Source: Marchantia polymorpha subsp. ruderalis
Taxonomy: Eukaryota > Streptophyta > Marchantiopsida > Marchantiales > Marchantiaceae
Direction: 5' to 3'
DNA: 64,000 bases
Assembly (NCBI GenBank): GCA_037833965.1
Contig: AP031357.1
Span: forward strand, 22,836,001 to 22,900,000
Shown here one piece after another: positions 36,536 to 49,200 of this stretch. Every line of letters starts with the position of its first letter. The stretch's first letter is position 1. The notes below the pieces were generated by a model. It was not told the origin of the DNA, searched no databases, and saw nothing but the letters and a program-made list of their open reading frames with translations. A program made the translations under genes and the position numbers.

Positions 36536-37960
36536 AATTGACTTTAGAGCATTTGCATGACGCTATCATCAAATATTTATTCGTACCAATCGCTTTGTTC
36601 AATCTCCAATTGTTTGACTACATCTTCAATATCATCAATGGAAGTTTTTCTTTATCACTGGATCCAATTATTGCAGCTTCTATTGCTCGGTTTGCTGTTA
36701 CTTTGGGTATTTTTGCATGAACATAAGCACATGGTCATGATGAACACCGATGACAATAGGGACTGACGAGAGAGGATAAACTCACGACAAGCAACGCTAT
36801 TGACACGCTTTGATGATGTCGACGTCCCAAGATAATACATGGCCATCTTATAGTGTGCAAGCAAGATATTCATATGGGCTTAACATTTAGACAAGATGTT
36901 GATAAAATCCTTACACTGGACGACAGCGATGGATAATAATTGATCTACCTCATGCTCGATGATCTCACTCTCTAGTTGGAACATGATCTAAAAAAGCAAA
37001 TTTGTCTACTCTTTGAACTCAATAGTCAAATCATGAAACTGCAATTCGGCCGAATAGCAGCGTTGAAGAGTAGATCGAATGAGAATTGTCAACTTTTTTA
37101 GTTGCACAAAGTCAGATGGTTTTGCTATCTGTGGACTGAGGTAGTTTACAACTATAGCGGGTTCTAGCACTTGCAATTTTTTACATTCTTCAATCTTTTT
37201 CCTCACTCCGATTACAATAATTTTGGTATTGATCGCTAATAATTGTAACTCACTCATTTTGCAATGCTTCACAAGTTGAGCAATGGATATCAACAACAAG
37301 TCGAACGTCGGCTTGTGATCAACGACAAGGTTTTGCATGACCTGGCTCGGCGCGCGCAAAAAAGTAGCCACATTGTTGATCATCTGCCATTGGTCATCAT
37401 AAAGAAGATGACAACTAATGTCAATTGCAAATTGTTTCATGATATTGTCAATAACAGCTCATTTTTCAAAAGCGTTGACCTTCATTTCATATGTGAAATT
37501 TCACCGCATTGAAGAATACTAATGTGTCGGCTCCTTGTTGCTAAGGCCGACAAACGCAGACTTCAAGCGATATTATTGCCGCATCACCTTGTTGCGATGA
37601 ATCTTAACAAGTGCATCGCACAACGTTTCCATTGGATTTTTTGTGAAACTAAATACTTTGATAACAAAAAAATGAATTGAATGATCGACACAACTCACAT
37701 AATTAAAATTGGGCATATGTTCAAAGCCAATTGATGCATTGATCAACTGAAAAAACGTTTAAATGCAGCAATATGTGTAAAACCATTGTCGTTGATTACG
37801 TCCAACAATTGTGTAAGAACTTCGGTGCCCAAAGCCTTCAGGTGTTCAAAAAAAGCAATTCCAATGTGTCAAACACACAAGTACCATACTCTACATCCAA
37901 GATGTTAAGTAAATACTCTTTGGTGAAAGCGTTTTGATGTCAACCGTGATAATTTAATTT
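36536..37960 (-). mobile_element. hAT-type DNA transposon, decayed transposase
   Basis: On the minus strand pieces of a hAT-superfamily transposase are readable in order. They are a segment reading FEHLKALGTEVLTQLL near 37.85-37.75 kb, a catalytic-core piece reading FVIKVFSFTKNPMETLCDAL near 37.68-37.60 kb, and a 144-residue open stretch at 37440-37006 (FLRAPSQVMQNLVVDHKPTF, then EPAIVVNYLSPQI). Last comes the C-terminal hAT dimerisation domain at about 36870-36700 (YYLGTSTSSKRVNSVACREF). A tail reading DIEDVVKQLEIEQSDW precedes 36536. The frame is broken by stops and frame changes in several places, so it is inactive. I could not find terminal inverted repeats or an 8-bp target duplication. 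The order and wording match a hAT family I remember from Marchantia. Confidence 0.8.
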
Positions 37961-38599
37961 TTATTTGTTTTTCAAAAAGATGAAGTTTTAGGAGTAGATG
38001 AATAAAAATTTACATTTTTATGATAAGAATAATTAGAAGTAGATTGAATAAAGGATTTTGTAGCGTATGAATAGTTAGGAATAGTTAGAATCCAAGTTAG
38101 TTAACCCTTGCTGAAATTAATGTTTTTACTCACAATCAGTGAAGTTAAATTAGATAGATCATGATATGCTAGAGTTTTCAGCTAGTGATGACTTGAATTA
38201 GAAAAAATCTTGATAGATGGAACTCGGCATGCTCGTTCTAACAAGCCAAATAACTCTTGATAAGGGATAAGGGATCATCAAGTTATGGATGTTGGAAGTG
38301 ATTGGTATGGATAGAGAAAAGTCAAAGAAGATACTTCGGCCTTCGGCTTTGAAGAAGAATAGCCTTTGATTAAGTAAAAGGCCGCGCCGATTGGAAGGAA
38401 CTTCAGCCTTTGCACAGACGGTTTGCGCGAATTTCACTAGGCGGTTAGGGCGTTGAGAGACAAAAGTAGAAACGAGAGTTCAACGCGAACATTTCATGAC
38501 AATTCACTATTGAATTAAGAGTTTTGAGAGTATCGCGAGTGAATAATTGAGAGCCCAACGATGGTGCGGGTTCCGAAACTTCACTTAAAAGTATTGAGA

Positions 38600-40940
38600 G
38601 TGACAAAATTTGAATTTAGAGCATTTCAGGATGAGCTGACATCCGCTAGGCTCAATTTCTTGCTCTCAAGTTGAAGTTGGGTTTGTGATGCGATTGTGAA
38701 GAAGTGGTTTGAGAATCGCACGCAAATGAGCACTAGAATTTGTGGTCGCCGTGAAAATTGGACGATTGAGCAATGGGTTCAAGTCTTGAAACCGTGTGCA
38801 GGTCAAAAAGACGATTTGCTCTACGAACACAAGAACGTGAAGGTGATTCAACGAGAACAGAAGGCATTCGCAGTGGTGTTTAAGTTGCCTCGATCAACCA
38901 AGAATGGATGGCGGACGACGTACTACATCGATCCGTTGAGACGCAATGTGGCAATGACACTAATGCAAATTTTGAGGCCTTCGCGGACAACGTACATCGC
39001 GTTTTGATAGGTAGGATTTGTGGAGCGCACGGTGACGGGAAAGCCAGTTCATTGGGCTCGGATCTTGTGGAGCGTCAACGACATGAATGTCAATGACAGG
39101 TTCGAGAGACAGCAGATTTATCTACCCCGTTCTTTATCAATTTCTATCGAGGTATGAGATTGCTCATAGAGGAGGAGAATAGAAAATTCTCGTTCAAAAG
39201 GGAAATTATCATATCAGAAGACGAAGCAGCTCTATGAGGAAATGAAGTTGTCAACGAAGATGACGGCGTTGAACTGCGTGGTCTTTGGCTGAAGAATACA
39301 TGTCAAACGATGATGTTGAGGAACCATTTGTGAAAAGGCGAAGGAGATTGCAGACGACTTCAGCTTTGAAAGATGTTCAACGTAGCGGATTGAGGACCAA
39401 AAGACCTTCATCTTTGCGGTTGAGGATGGCATATGTGCATGCTTGCAGTAAGATGAAGTCATGATGACGAAGGAAGGAAATATTGGACATCGAAGAGTGC
39501 AGCGAGACTAAGTCGTAGCCTCAGCTATCTTCTAATCATTGGACTACAGTGGGAGTGCGGGATGCAGGAACAGAAGATGAATGGCCTTCGAAGTGTCGAT
39601 GTTCGAATGTGCTTAAGGAGAAGCCTTTGGCAGAAGGCAAAGAGAAAGAAGATGAGACCGAAACGTAGACTTCGAGTCAACACCTTCGGCCTTTGTGTCA
39701 ACCAGAGGCGGCTTCGGCCAAAAATCTTTGGTCTTAGGACGAACGCACTTCGGATGGGCACGAAGAGATTCCTCGGAGAAGTCGGAGGTTACTACTTCGG
39801 GCGAAGGATCTTCAGAGAAGTTTGCGGCGACAGTTGGAAAGACAATTACGGAAAACCGACGCTGTCTTCGTGTCAGGTATCTTCAAAGACATTGGAGTTC
39901 GACCGGGGCAAAGGGCTTTCGGTCTGTGAGCCCAAGTTGGCAGAGTTTAGTTTGTCGGATCTTTTGAATGAGAGGATTGTTCCGTTAGTGAAGTACTTAG
40001 ATAGTAAGATGGTGAAGTACTCGGTACCAGCATCTTCAGCGAGTTCTTATGTAGAGCTGGTGCGCATACGGACGAAGACAAAGGCGTTAGCAACCGCTGG
40101 GGTGACAGAACGAATTGCAATCTTGACTTCTGAGTGTGCGACTGTGACAGTTACCTAGCCGGAGTGAGAAGAGCAACTTTGAGCGAAGAAGTTGGAGTGC
40201 AAAGATCTTTGGCAAAAGTTAGTTGCTGAGAGGAGCCTTTGTACGGAGAAGGAACAGGAATGCAAGACTCTTTGAGTTGAAGTCTCTGTAGTTCAAAAGG
40301 AGAAGGAGGAACTTCAAAACGGATAGTAGAAGTCTCGGGGAATGTTTCAGAGAGAATTTCAGTGCGCGGAGGAGCTTACTAAGCGTTTGGAGGCATATGA
40401 GCGCTTTGTGGTTGCAGAAGTAGCTCGTTGGGAGGATGCCAGATCTTCGGAGTTGGAACGCGGGAGAGAGTTGGATGCAAATTGCTAAAGTTTGTGATCT
40501 CAACTGTCGGCAGTTGAGTAGGAGTTGGCTGCTGCTAAGGAAAAATTGGTGCAGACAAGACAACCATCAGACGTCTGGAGCATGTACTAGTTGTTAGTTT
40601 GCGAGCTAGAGTAGAACGTTGCCTTCGCGGTTATGTGGATTGGGAGATCCAGACCACGAAGTGGTTTAAATTATATTCGTTGGACCGTAAATTGAGAGGA
40701 TTGGAAACCAACGAGATGGTAGTACATTGACTGTTAGGTAGAATAGTTAGTTCTTTCATATCTAGTTTAGAAGAGACTAGGGAGAACTTAGAGTTAGAGC
40801 TTACAGCAATTCTGAGTATGATAGTAGTAGTTAGGAGCTCTGCGGATGTAGCAACTGCTACGTCCGTGGACGTCGCACATGATGAGCGCTCGCAGCTAGC
40901 GGGTGATGGTTCCAGTTGTTTGTTGTGAATAAAGTGGTCC
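38600..40940 (+). mobile_element. Fossil of a repeat-borne coiled-coil protein element
   Basis: This is a decayed copy of a repeat family whose protein has an N-terminal globular part (about 38.65-39.2 kb), a charged linker and a long coiled-coil part (about 39.9-40.55 kb), then a conserved tail near 40.61-40.72 kb reading RLRGYVDWEIQT. Similar proteins are scattered through the Marchantia genome as I remember it, in the company of Ty3/gypsy sequences, so it is treated here as belonging to an LTR-type element or its passenger. It is old and broken in many places (well over ten). I did not find terminal repeats. Confidence 0.6.
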
Positions 40941-42969
40941 AAGGTTCTACCTTGAGGATATTTTCTATGAGACAGTTTTCGGTCCTAACTTTGCATTACT
41001 CCGCACATTTGTGAGTTGTGTATTTGTCACAATGCAAGAGTTTCTCCCGTTTGTCAAAGATATCGCATCTAAAGTAGAATATCCAACTCAGAGTGTGCAT
41101 AGTGTAGTTCAGGATTTAAGCAAACTTGTAGGTTGGTTGCTCGGTGCAGCAAGCTAAGCGTGTATCCTTGAAAAGTTTCCCCCTTAATATCAAGTGTGTA
41201 TTCGCTTGCGGATTCTACGGTGTTTATTGGATGTATTTCAGGATTTTTATTGTGATTATACTCTGCATTTGTATTGCTTTCGTGTTAACACTTTAGATGC
41301 TTCTAGGAGTGACATGTGCCTGAGAAGTAAAACTCGTCAATAGGATATTAAACGTGACAGTATTTGAATCTCTGATATTGTGTATGTCCTCGTGGTATTG
41401 GATCTATACCATTATATTTCATTTTGACATTTATCTGTTATTACATCAATCCAATTTGTAGTCGACACATAGAAGCTCTTGAGATTTTGATTCGATCAAC
41501 TGTTCATTGTTAGAGAAAATGCAATATCTAATCTGCTGAAGAGCGATCCCAGCATGGACAACAAGATACGGTAAAGTTCTATAAATTGCCTCGGAATTGT
41601 TCGTGTTGACGGACGCTCATATTTATTTGTGAACGTGGATATAATTCTCTTGAATCGCTCACTGCCGGAAGCACGTAGAGACACACCACCGCCGATGATG
41701 TAAACTACAACAACATTTTCATACTTACGGAGAGCTTCAAAAACAAAGGCTTGTCAATTGTGGACTGGATCAAGCACTTGACCGATAGTTAGGAGCAAGA
41801 CTTCATTTTCTTTCATTATTGTGCCGATTGCAAATCAAACTTCCCGCATGACGCATTGGTTTTTTTATAATATCATCTTTTGCACGAGGTACATTGGCGT
41901 TTCATCTTCTCCTTTGAAGGATAGTCCGATTTCCACTCCTGTCATACATTCAAGAAAAGTTACGCTTCAATTGTTTACCCTTGGAGGTGCTCGAGTTTAC
42001 CACCGAGATCAATTACGCACAGTTACTATTTTACTCTTCATTATTTCTGTTGAAAATTTGGCAATGCTACTGAAAATGTCGTTGTCAACATTGACATCAC
42101 TCATCTTGATTACAGATAAATGTGATCATTGAGTTTATTCAATGAGATCAATGCATTTGCTAGGCTTTAATTTGTTATATCACTATCTTTGATATTCAAA
42201 GATTGGATCAACGACTTCCAAGATTAACACAAAATTGGAGAAGATTGAAGTCAATAGCCTAAGACATGTGCCCACGATAAAAAATCGTTAGAATAGTCTT
42301 CTTTATCATTCTACTCCTTAAGCAAGTAACAAGTATCAAGTTAAAATACAATTTCAAAGAACAAGTTAAACTACAATTTCAATGAACAAGTTAACCTATA
42401 ATTTCAAGGTCAAAAATATGATAAGAAGAAAAACACATAGTCACATTCAACATAGACAAAACGAGTACAGCTGAATAAAACCCTATGACATGCATGATGA
42501 CCTGTTGTTGGGCAGTTCAGACCAGACATCCTGTATGTACATATTGAGGATAATGTCTTTGACATATAGTTACAAACATGCTATATCGATGTGATAGTGA
42601 TCATACGGTTATAACTCGTCATGATGAATCCCATGCTTCTAAGTTGAGTTCCAAGCTACTAAATTGATACCCATGTAAGTTTTTGGACACCATTATTGTC
42701 CAAGAACTTACATGGGTATCAACTTATCAGGACATTTATAACCTTGTAGTTTTATGCATTCTAAGTAATCTCCAATTTTTGGATCAAGAATTAAAGTCTT
42801 TTTGCTTAGACGGAGTTGTGGAACTTGTCTACAAGGTTCAGTGATGAAGCGAAAGATGCATCGGAGATCTTTGCTCCTCACCTACCAATAGTTGAGATCG
42901 CAATATGCGTCCAACTCTCTTCCACAATCCAACTCCGAAGATTTAGCGGCCTCGCAGATAGCTAATCGA
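40941..42969. other. Unassigned repeat-region sequence with a possible gene fragment
   Basis: Between about 42.11 and 41.49 kb the minus strand reads like protein in broken pieces. The last piece, 41.75-41.50 kb, contains FEALRKYENVVVVYIIGGG followed by VSLRASGSERFKRII. The pattern of a beta-strand run into GGG after a charged helix recalls actin-like ATPases of the ParM/Hsp70 fold, but this is weak. The rest shows no recognisable content apart from the palindrome at 42664-42722. Confidence 0.3.
42664..42722. repeat. 26-bp inverted repeat, 7-nt loop, one mismatch
   Basis: The left arm at 42664-42689 and right arm at 42697-42722 match at 25 of 26 positions. Both arms contain ACCCATGTAAG or its complement. 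No open frame is involved. Confidence 0.95.
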
Positions 42970-43880
42970 TTCTTCCAATGAGATATTTCGGTAGCCACAA
43001 ACCGCTCCCGTGCCGCAAGATGCGCGGTAAACTTTTCCGCGCTGACATTCTCTCGGAATTATTGCCCGAGATTCCTCCAATCCGTCCCGAAGTTCTTCCT
43101 TTGCCTTCTAAACTATGCAAACTTCACCCTGAAGGCCCTTGCACTCTACTTTCTTCTGCGTACGAAGTCTCCTCTCAAAAACTAACTCTCGCTAAAGTTC
43201 TTCGCACTCCAACCCCTTCGTCCTTGGCTCCGTATAGCCAAGGCCTCCTAATTAAGACGTCATATTCCATCTTCACTAGTGGGCGTAGAATTATGTACGT
43301 TAAGGGAAAGGACATTCTGCCTATGAGTCTGGACATCTTGAGGCTTCCTTCGGGTCAGGTCGGCCAAGCGTATGATTCTTAGTGTGGACTTGAAGGTCTT
43401 AAATCCCAACGCATGGGCAGTTTCTTCAGTCATAATGTTGACTTCCAAGCTAGAATCAATTGGAACCTTTCGAATGTGGCATCCGCATATCTTCACGTTG
43501 ATCTTGTGCACTCCAAGATCTTTGTGCAATATCTGATACACCTGAGGTAACTTGGACGTTCGGACTCACCGGGGTCGCTTCAAAGCCAAGGCCAACATCT
43601 TCCTGTAGATTTTGTTGTCTTTCAACAATTGTTGGAAGTGTTGTTTGCCTTTCGTGCGTAAAGATTCGACGTGATATCATAATGCGGACTCATCGCAATC
43701 AAAACAATCATGCGCCGTCCACCCACTTCAGGTAGAGGAGTGTTTGATGCAGGGACCGCTCCTTCTTGGTACTTTCCAACTTCCTTGTTGCCTTGTAGGG
43801 CCCCTTTTAACATATTACTGACCTCGTCTTGATGTTGGGGTCATATTTACATCGCAGAATTCGCACCGGGGCTTTGTCCA
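42970..43880 (-). mobile_element. Ty3/gypsy LTR-retrotransposon fossil (gag-pol junction region)
   Basis: On the minus strand the stretch at about 43466-43337 reads as a retropepsin-like protease segment (VNIMTEETAHALGF, then RLADLTRRKPQ) of the type found in plant Ty3/gypsy elements. The sequence on either side is probably from the same or a related element, including a charged coiled-coil-like part at 43250-42970. It is a partial, old copy with several breaks. No reverse transcriptase, integrase or long terminal repeats are visible, so most of the element is missing. Confidence 0.65.
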
Positions 43881-45076
43881 AAGGCAACGTGAAATTCTGA
43901 AATATTCTGAAATATATTTGTTTATCCTCATTGTTATCATACTCGCCTAAGTCTTGCTAACAGGAGATAAAGGTTTCAATCCTTGTTGCAAAGATTAACA
44001 TGATCACGTACTTATGATTAGTTAGATTATTTTTAGTTCAAGTTCAATTTTATGTATGTAAACTATTTTATGTTATGTAAACTATGTACTTCAATTTCTC
44101 TTAGTACCAAATTTATTCAATAATTTGAAATTTTTGGAATTCAAGCTAGTAAATTTTTTCAAAAACATTAGTTTAATCTTACTTTTCACATGATGTCAAT
44201 AAAACTAAACTTGCAATGTTCGACTTTGTAACTTAAAAAAAAAAATTTTAAAAATTAAAAAATTAAAACTACTGAATCATGATTGAATTTATTTGAATTT
44301 TTTCATTAACATATTCTAAAATTTTATTTAAGCTGCTTATATAAAAATTCAAATTACCCTAAAAGAATTCATGACTTCTAGTGCAATATCAAAATTTCGG
44401 TTTTTTTTATCAAAAATAAATTTATAAAATAAATTAAAAAAGGCGTTTAATTTATCCAATTTTGATCAATTTTATAAATGTTTCAAAAGATAAAACTGTT
44501 GTGAGCTTCTAAAATCTCACATCACTCTCATCATAAATTTAATCTTCATTTTTCAATTAAATTTTCTTTGATTATGAAGCATTACATAATCAGAACAAAT
44601 CACGCAATTGATTATGTTGTTGAGCTTACACATTGATTAGATGTGTTTTTAACTTTTTAGATATTTTCTTAAAACACTTTCAAAGTTTACCAAAAATTCA
44701 AAAAATTTACAAAATCTGTTTATTTAATTGTATCTTGATGTCAATTCATTTAATTTTTTAAAATATAAATAATAGTATTAGGTTAAATTAATTAATTTCA
44801 TTTAATTTTTATATAAATAATTTAGAAATTATTCATCCTTGAAAATAAAATATAAAGGAATGAAACATAATGATATTTTGTAATGTAGAATTCATATTTG
44901 ATAAATTTTGGAAAAGTAATTTTTTTCTATAATTATTGTTACGAATGCAAATTCTACTTTTAACATAATCATACAATGACTAAATTTACTTATTCAATGT
45001 CTAGATTTTAATAGAACACACATTATTAGGTCTGAAATGAAAACAACTCAATCAAATTTACAAGTAGCGAGGGGTG

Positions 45077-45103
45077 GCAGAATAAATTTACAATTTATTC
45101 TGC
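45077..45103. repeat. Perfect 12-bp inverted repeat, 3-nt loop
   Basis: GCAGAATAAATT (45077-45088) is exactly complementary to AATTTATTCTGC (45092-45103). Confidence 0.9.
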
Positions 45104-46258
45104 TTATAAATTAAAATCAAAATAATAATCTTACATGTTTAAATATTATTGGAGTTTTGATTGCACAGATTTGGTTGAAACAATATTTACAAATGTGCAA
45201 GTTCTCACTTATGTCTCCATCTACTCAAATAATTTACATCAGGTTATATTCTTGAGCATGCCTTATCATCTAACCTTTCACAAAGTAATCTCTGAGAGTT
45301 TTATGATGAATCTATTATTCATAGAATATTCAACCCTTTGTTGAAATAAATTCAATATATCATTGTCTTATATTTAAATCCAAATTTTCATATAAAAAAC
45401 AAAAAATCGACTCTTGTGAGCTTTGTTTAAATAATATGTGACAAAATACAGTAGATAAAATATAATATTTACAATTTATGTAACAATTTTTTATCAAGAT
45501 ATATATTTTTAAATTTAAGATTATGAAATAGATTATTAAAGCCAATAATAAGTTGAAATAAATAAGTAATAAATATTTATACATAGATTGTCATATAGCT
45601 TTATTACATTATAAAAATTTTAAGGAAATGAAATTTTTATTCAAATAATTTATTCTTGTGGAGATGTAATATATATTTTAAATGAATAAAACATAATATA
45701 ACATCAATTACTATTCATTCAAATCAATCATTCATTTATTAAAAATTTTTATGCTATATTTGTCAATCCAAAACATACAAGATAACAATAGAGAGTAAAA
45801 TAGATAGACAAACAAACACTAGACACAACCAGTGCTAGTTAGACAATATACACGAACATGAGGTGTAACGTGGTACAACATTTAGTGGGCTAACTCCACA
45901 AAAGAAAAGCTCACACACATGAAAGTGTACTAAAAGTTTCATAGATACACGAACACTCGGTTTAGGTACTCCAACATTCACAACATTACTAGCTATCTTC
46001 AATTAGGAAGTGAAATTATATGCTTGTTAGATAAATCTTGAATGTAAAACCAAGCGTCACTCAAGCCAAGCACAAACACAAAAGACACTTATATAACGTA
46101 GTTCACCCTCGTGAGCTACGACCATGGCTGAAGCACCTGAGAAGATTTATTGACAGCTGAATACTAAATGCACACGCGAGTAGAAGCCTTGGAGGTATAT
46201 TTATACCCAAAGTCAGCGACACACCTAGCTATAAATAACTATAACATGAGGTTACTCT

Positions 46259-46292
46259 ATTGTTGAGTTTAACCAGAGTTAAACTCAACAAT
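46259..46292. repeat. Perfect 15-bp inverted repeat, 4-nt loop
   Basis: ATTGTTGAGTTTAAC (46259-46273) is exactly complementary to GTTAAACTCAACAAT (46278-46292) around CAGA. Confidence 0.95.
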
Positions 46293-49200
46293 AAGGAATA
46301 AATGTGTTAATTGAAAACGCCTTGTCAATGATATGTGTTTATTAAGTAAAGATTAAATGTGTTAGTTGACAACGTCACATGAGCAATCCGTGTGATTGTT
46401 ATAGTTATCCAACATGTCATACATTCACTAGAATTGAAATGGATAATTAAAATAAGATTTAATCTCCTTGTATTTATTGGTAAGATTTATATAATAATTT
46501 ATTCCAAGAACAAAATTATGATGGTAGAATATGATACCAAATAACCTTTGTCTTATAAATGAGCTTTTAGAAAAACATGAAAATCACGATGTATATTAAT
46601 AGACCAAGGTGTTAAAATGATCAATGTACCTTGAAGCAATTCTCTCAAAATGTTTGCATTCCTCTATTTTACTCGATCCCAATCAAAAAAATTGGGAGGT
46701 TAAATTAATCCATGCTTTTGTTTCCTTATCAAGTAAAGTTTTCTTAATCTCATGCAATGGGTGGAACGCCCGGGCAGAAGAAGTAATTAGCTAAGGTTTA
46801 ACCGCTTAGATCTGAACTTTGGATTCATCTATTTTTCAAAAAGTCTATCTAGTCGAAGATAATGTTCGACACACATGGATACTCCAAGGGTTTAGTGGTG
46901 AATAGATAAAAATTATCTACCTGAATAAACTTGAAAGTGAGCTGATTTTATGCTATACTTTTCCAACATTAGCTTCTTTTAAGAGAGAAAATCGACTTCC
47001 ACACTGCAATAAGCTTAACTTGCAATATTTCTGACACGTGAATTAAACTATTGTTTAGAAAAGAAAAAATCGCTTGGCATTCTTCAAATCAATATTGCAT
47101 CACTGAATGCTTGTGACATGGTGGTAGACATACGCCATTCTGATCTTGAATTGACACAACAGAAGTGACTGGTGTATTTATAATTTGCATTCAATCCTCC
47201 TTTTAACAGTTCCAGTCGTGTGTCTAGAACTGTTGTGCCTCAATCCCTGTTTGTTATGGGGGAGAACCATCACACTTGAAGATCCAACCCTCTACAGACA
47301 AAAGCTACTTTTAGTTTGTAATAACAAAAAAATTGAAATTAAACATATCCCTGAACTGAAACTAATATTTTTGCACATTAAAAGCAGATTGTTTCGGTCA
47401 ACAACGGAACACACATTCTATCGTCGATACTTTTCCTCCGATCAGAAATGGAGCCTGCTTATAACATGTCGAGTCCCAAGAAAGTTTAGTGCTGCCCTCC
47501 TGCTTCGATGAGCCAGCACCGACCACGTTTCCAATGTAGAAAAGCTCGACTGCCGCGGAAGGTGGATCTCTTGATATTTGTGCCTCGTGAGTCAAGATGC
47601 TGACAGTTAACTGATTTTTCTTCTGTGAGTATAGTCGCTCGTAAACAGACAGTGAGCTTATTTCTCCATAGCATATTATGCCATGCTTTTTCGCCTTCCA
47701 ACACTTCGAGGTCAAGCGAGCGAGGGCACGTGAACTTGGAATACTTTCAGAGTCACGCACGTTAGTGAAGGAAAGATGGCAAGCTGATTATTAATCTTCT
47801 TAGCTGGACCTGTGCCTCAATTCCCACTTCAATAGGGGTGATGATTATTTTCATACTCGGGGTTTCTTTCCATCTTTTTACTGGTCTGTAAGTGAGGGCT
47901 GGCTGAATATTCAGTAGACTCTGAAAGTTGTACTCATGTCCACTCAATGCAGTCCTCGGGACTCTCCAAATCAACATTCCAGTCAAACGGAGAGAAAGTC
48001 ATCGGAAGGCACAATATCGTTCGTTTGAAGACAGCAGTACTGATAGAGCAGGTGTAGGTGGACGAATTCTCGTCCTTGAGTTCATCAAGATGAGCATTTT
48101 CTTTGCATTAGTTTCGCGGACTCTCTTCATGAAGTTTTCACCCAATCAAATAGTTTGGCCTACGACTCGAGCGAAAGAGAGAAAACACAGCGAGACTTGC
48201 AACTAACGCGGTCTGAGCACGATAGCAGTGCAGCCCGAAGCTTGACCTAGAGCTATAATTCCCAATCCCGAGACGAAACTCTTTTATCGGAAGGAAAAGC
48301 ATTGCTGTCTTAGATTTTAGTACAAGTTGTTCCCAAAATGTGCTGGCCAGATTTTTCAGAACTGCAGTCGATAACATTGCCTCTGATGGGATGCTAGTCT
48401 AGAAGAGCGAAGATGTTGACGAGCTTCCGACTGCAGACGCATCCAACTCAATAGTCTACTGAATCCTTCCACCCTTAAACTCACGACCGATTTGCAGCTG
48501 CATGGGTATCAGTACCAGGGTCCATGTCCATATCGAGTACGTGCATCCATTCTTCTATCTAGGAGGTTCTACGAGCAGATCTTCCGAGGGAGTTTCCTTT
48601 CCAAAAGATGAAATCTCTTACGAGACTGATATGAGATACTTGACACCTGTCCAAATAGAGGAGAAGTGTTGATTCCGAGTGAGCTAATGCAGCAGACATT
48701 GACAGCAGCTACTCGGCATTTGAAGGTGGACAGAAGACTATAAGATTTGCACGTAGCAGGATTTGTGAAGCAGGGCTGGTCGTCGACCGGAGTGTTCAAG
48801 GACTCATGTCAGTATATATGTCAGAAGTCCAATCAGTATGCAGGATTCTCTTCTAGCGCCGTCGAGCCACCACTGGCAGCTTTGGACATTGGAGGGCGTT
48901 TGTGAGAGGCTGTAGAGTCGGAGCTCGCAAGCTCATGACGTATTCGAGCTAGCATTCAAATCGAACGGTGGATCCATTCTCCACAAGGTTGCCCAGTGCT
49001 TTATAAGCACGAGGAGTGCACATAAGTCGACACGTCCAGGAAGAGAAGAGGTGAGCTGCTGCTGGGAAGGGGATTCAGATGTTCAGAAAGCAGTCATCCA
49101 GGACTCGAGATAAGACCAAGTGCTATTGGTTCGTAGATCCAGCTTAGGGAGCACGGGTCTGTCCAACTTCCTCGGTGGTGGATCAGACCACAAGGTCAGC

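Noticed and set aside
42978-43382. Plus-strand 134-codon frame
   Set aside because: It is antisense to the Ty3/gypsy-related fossil and has no motif of its own.
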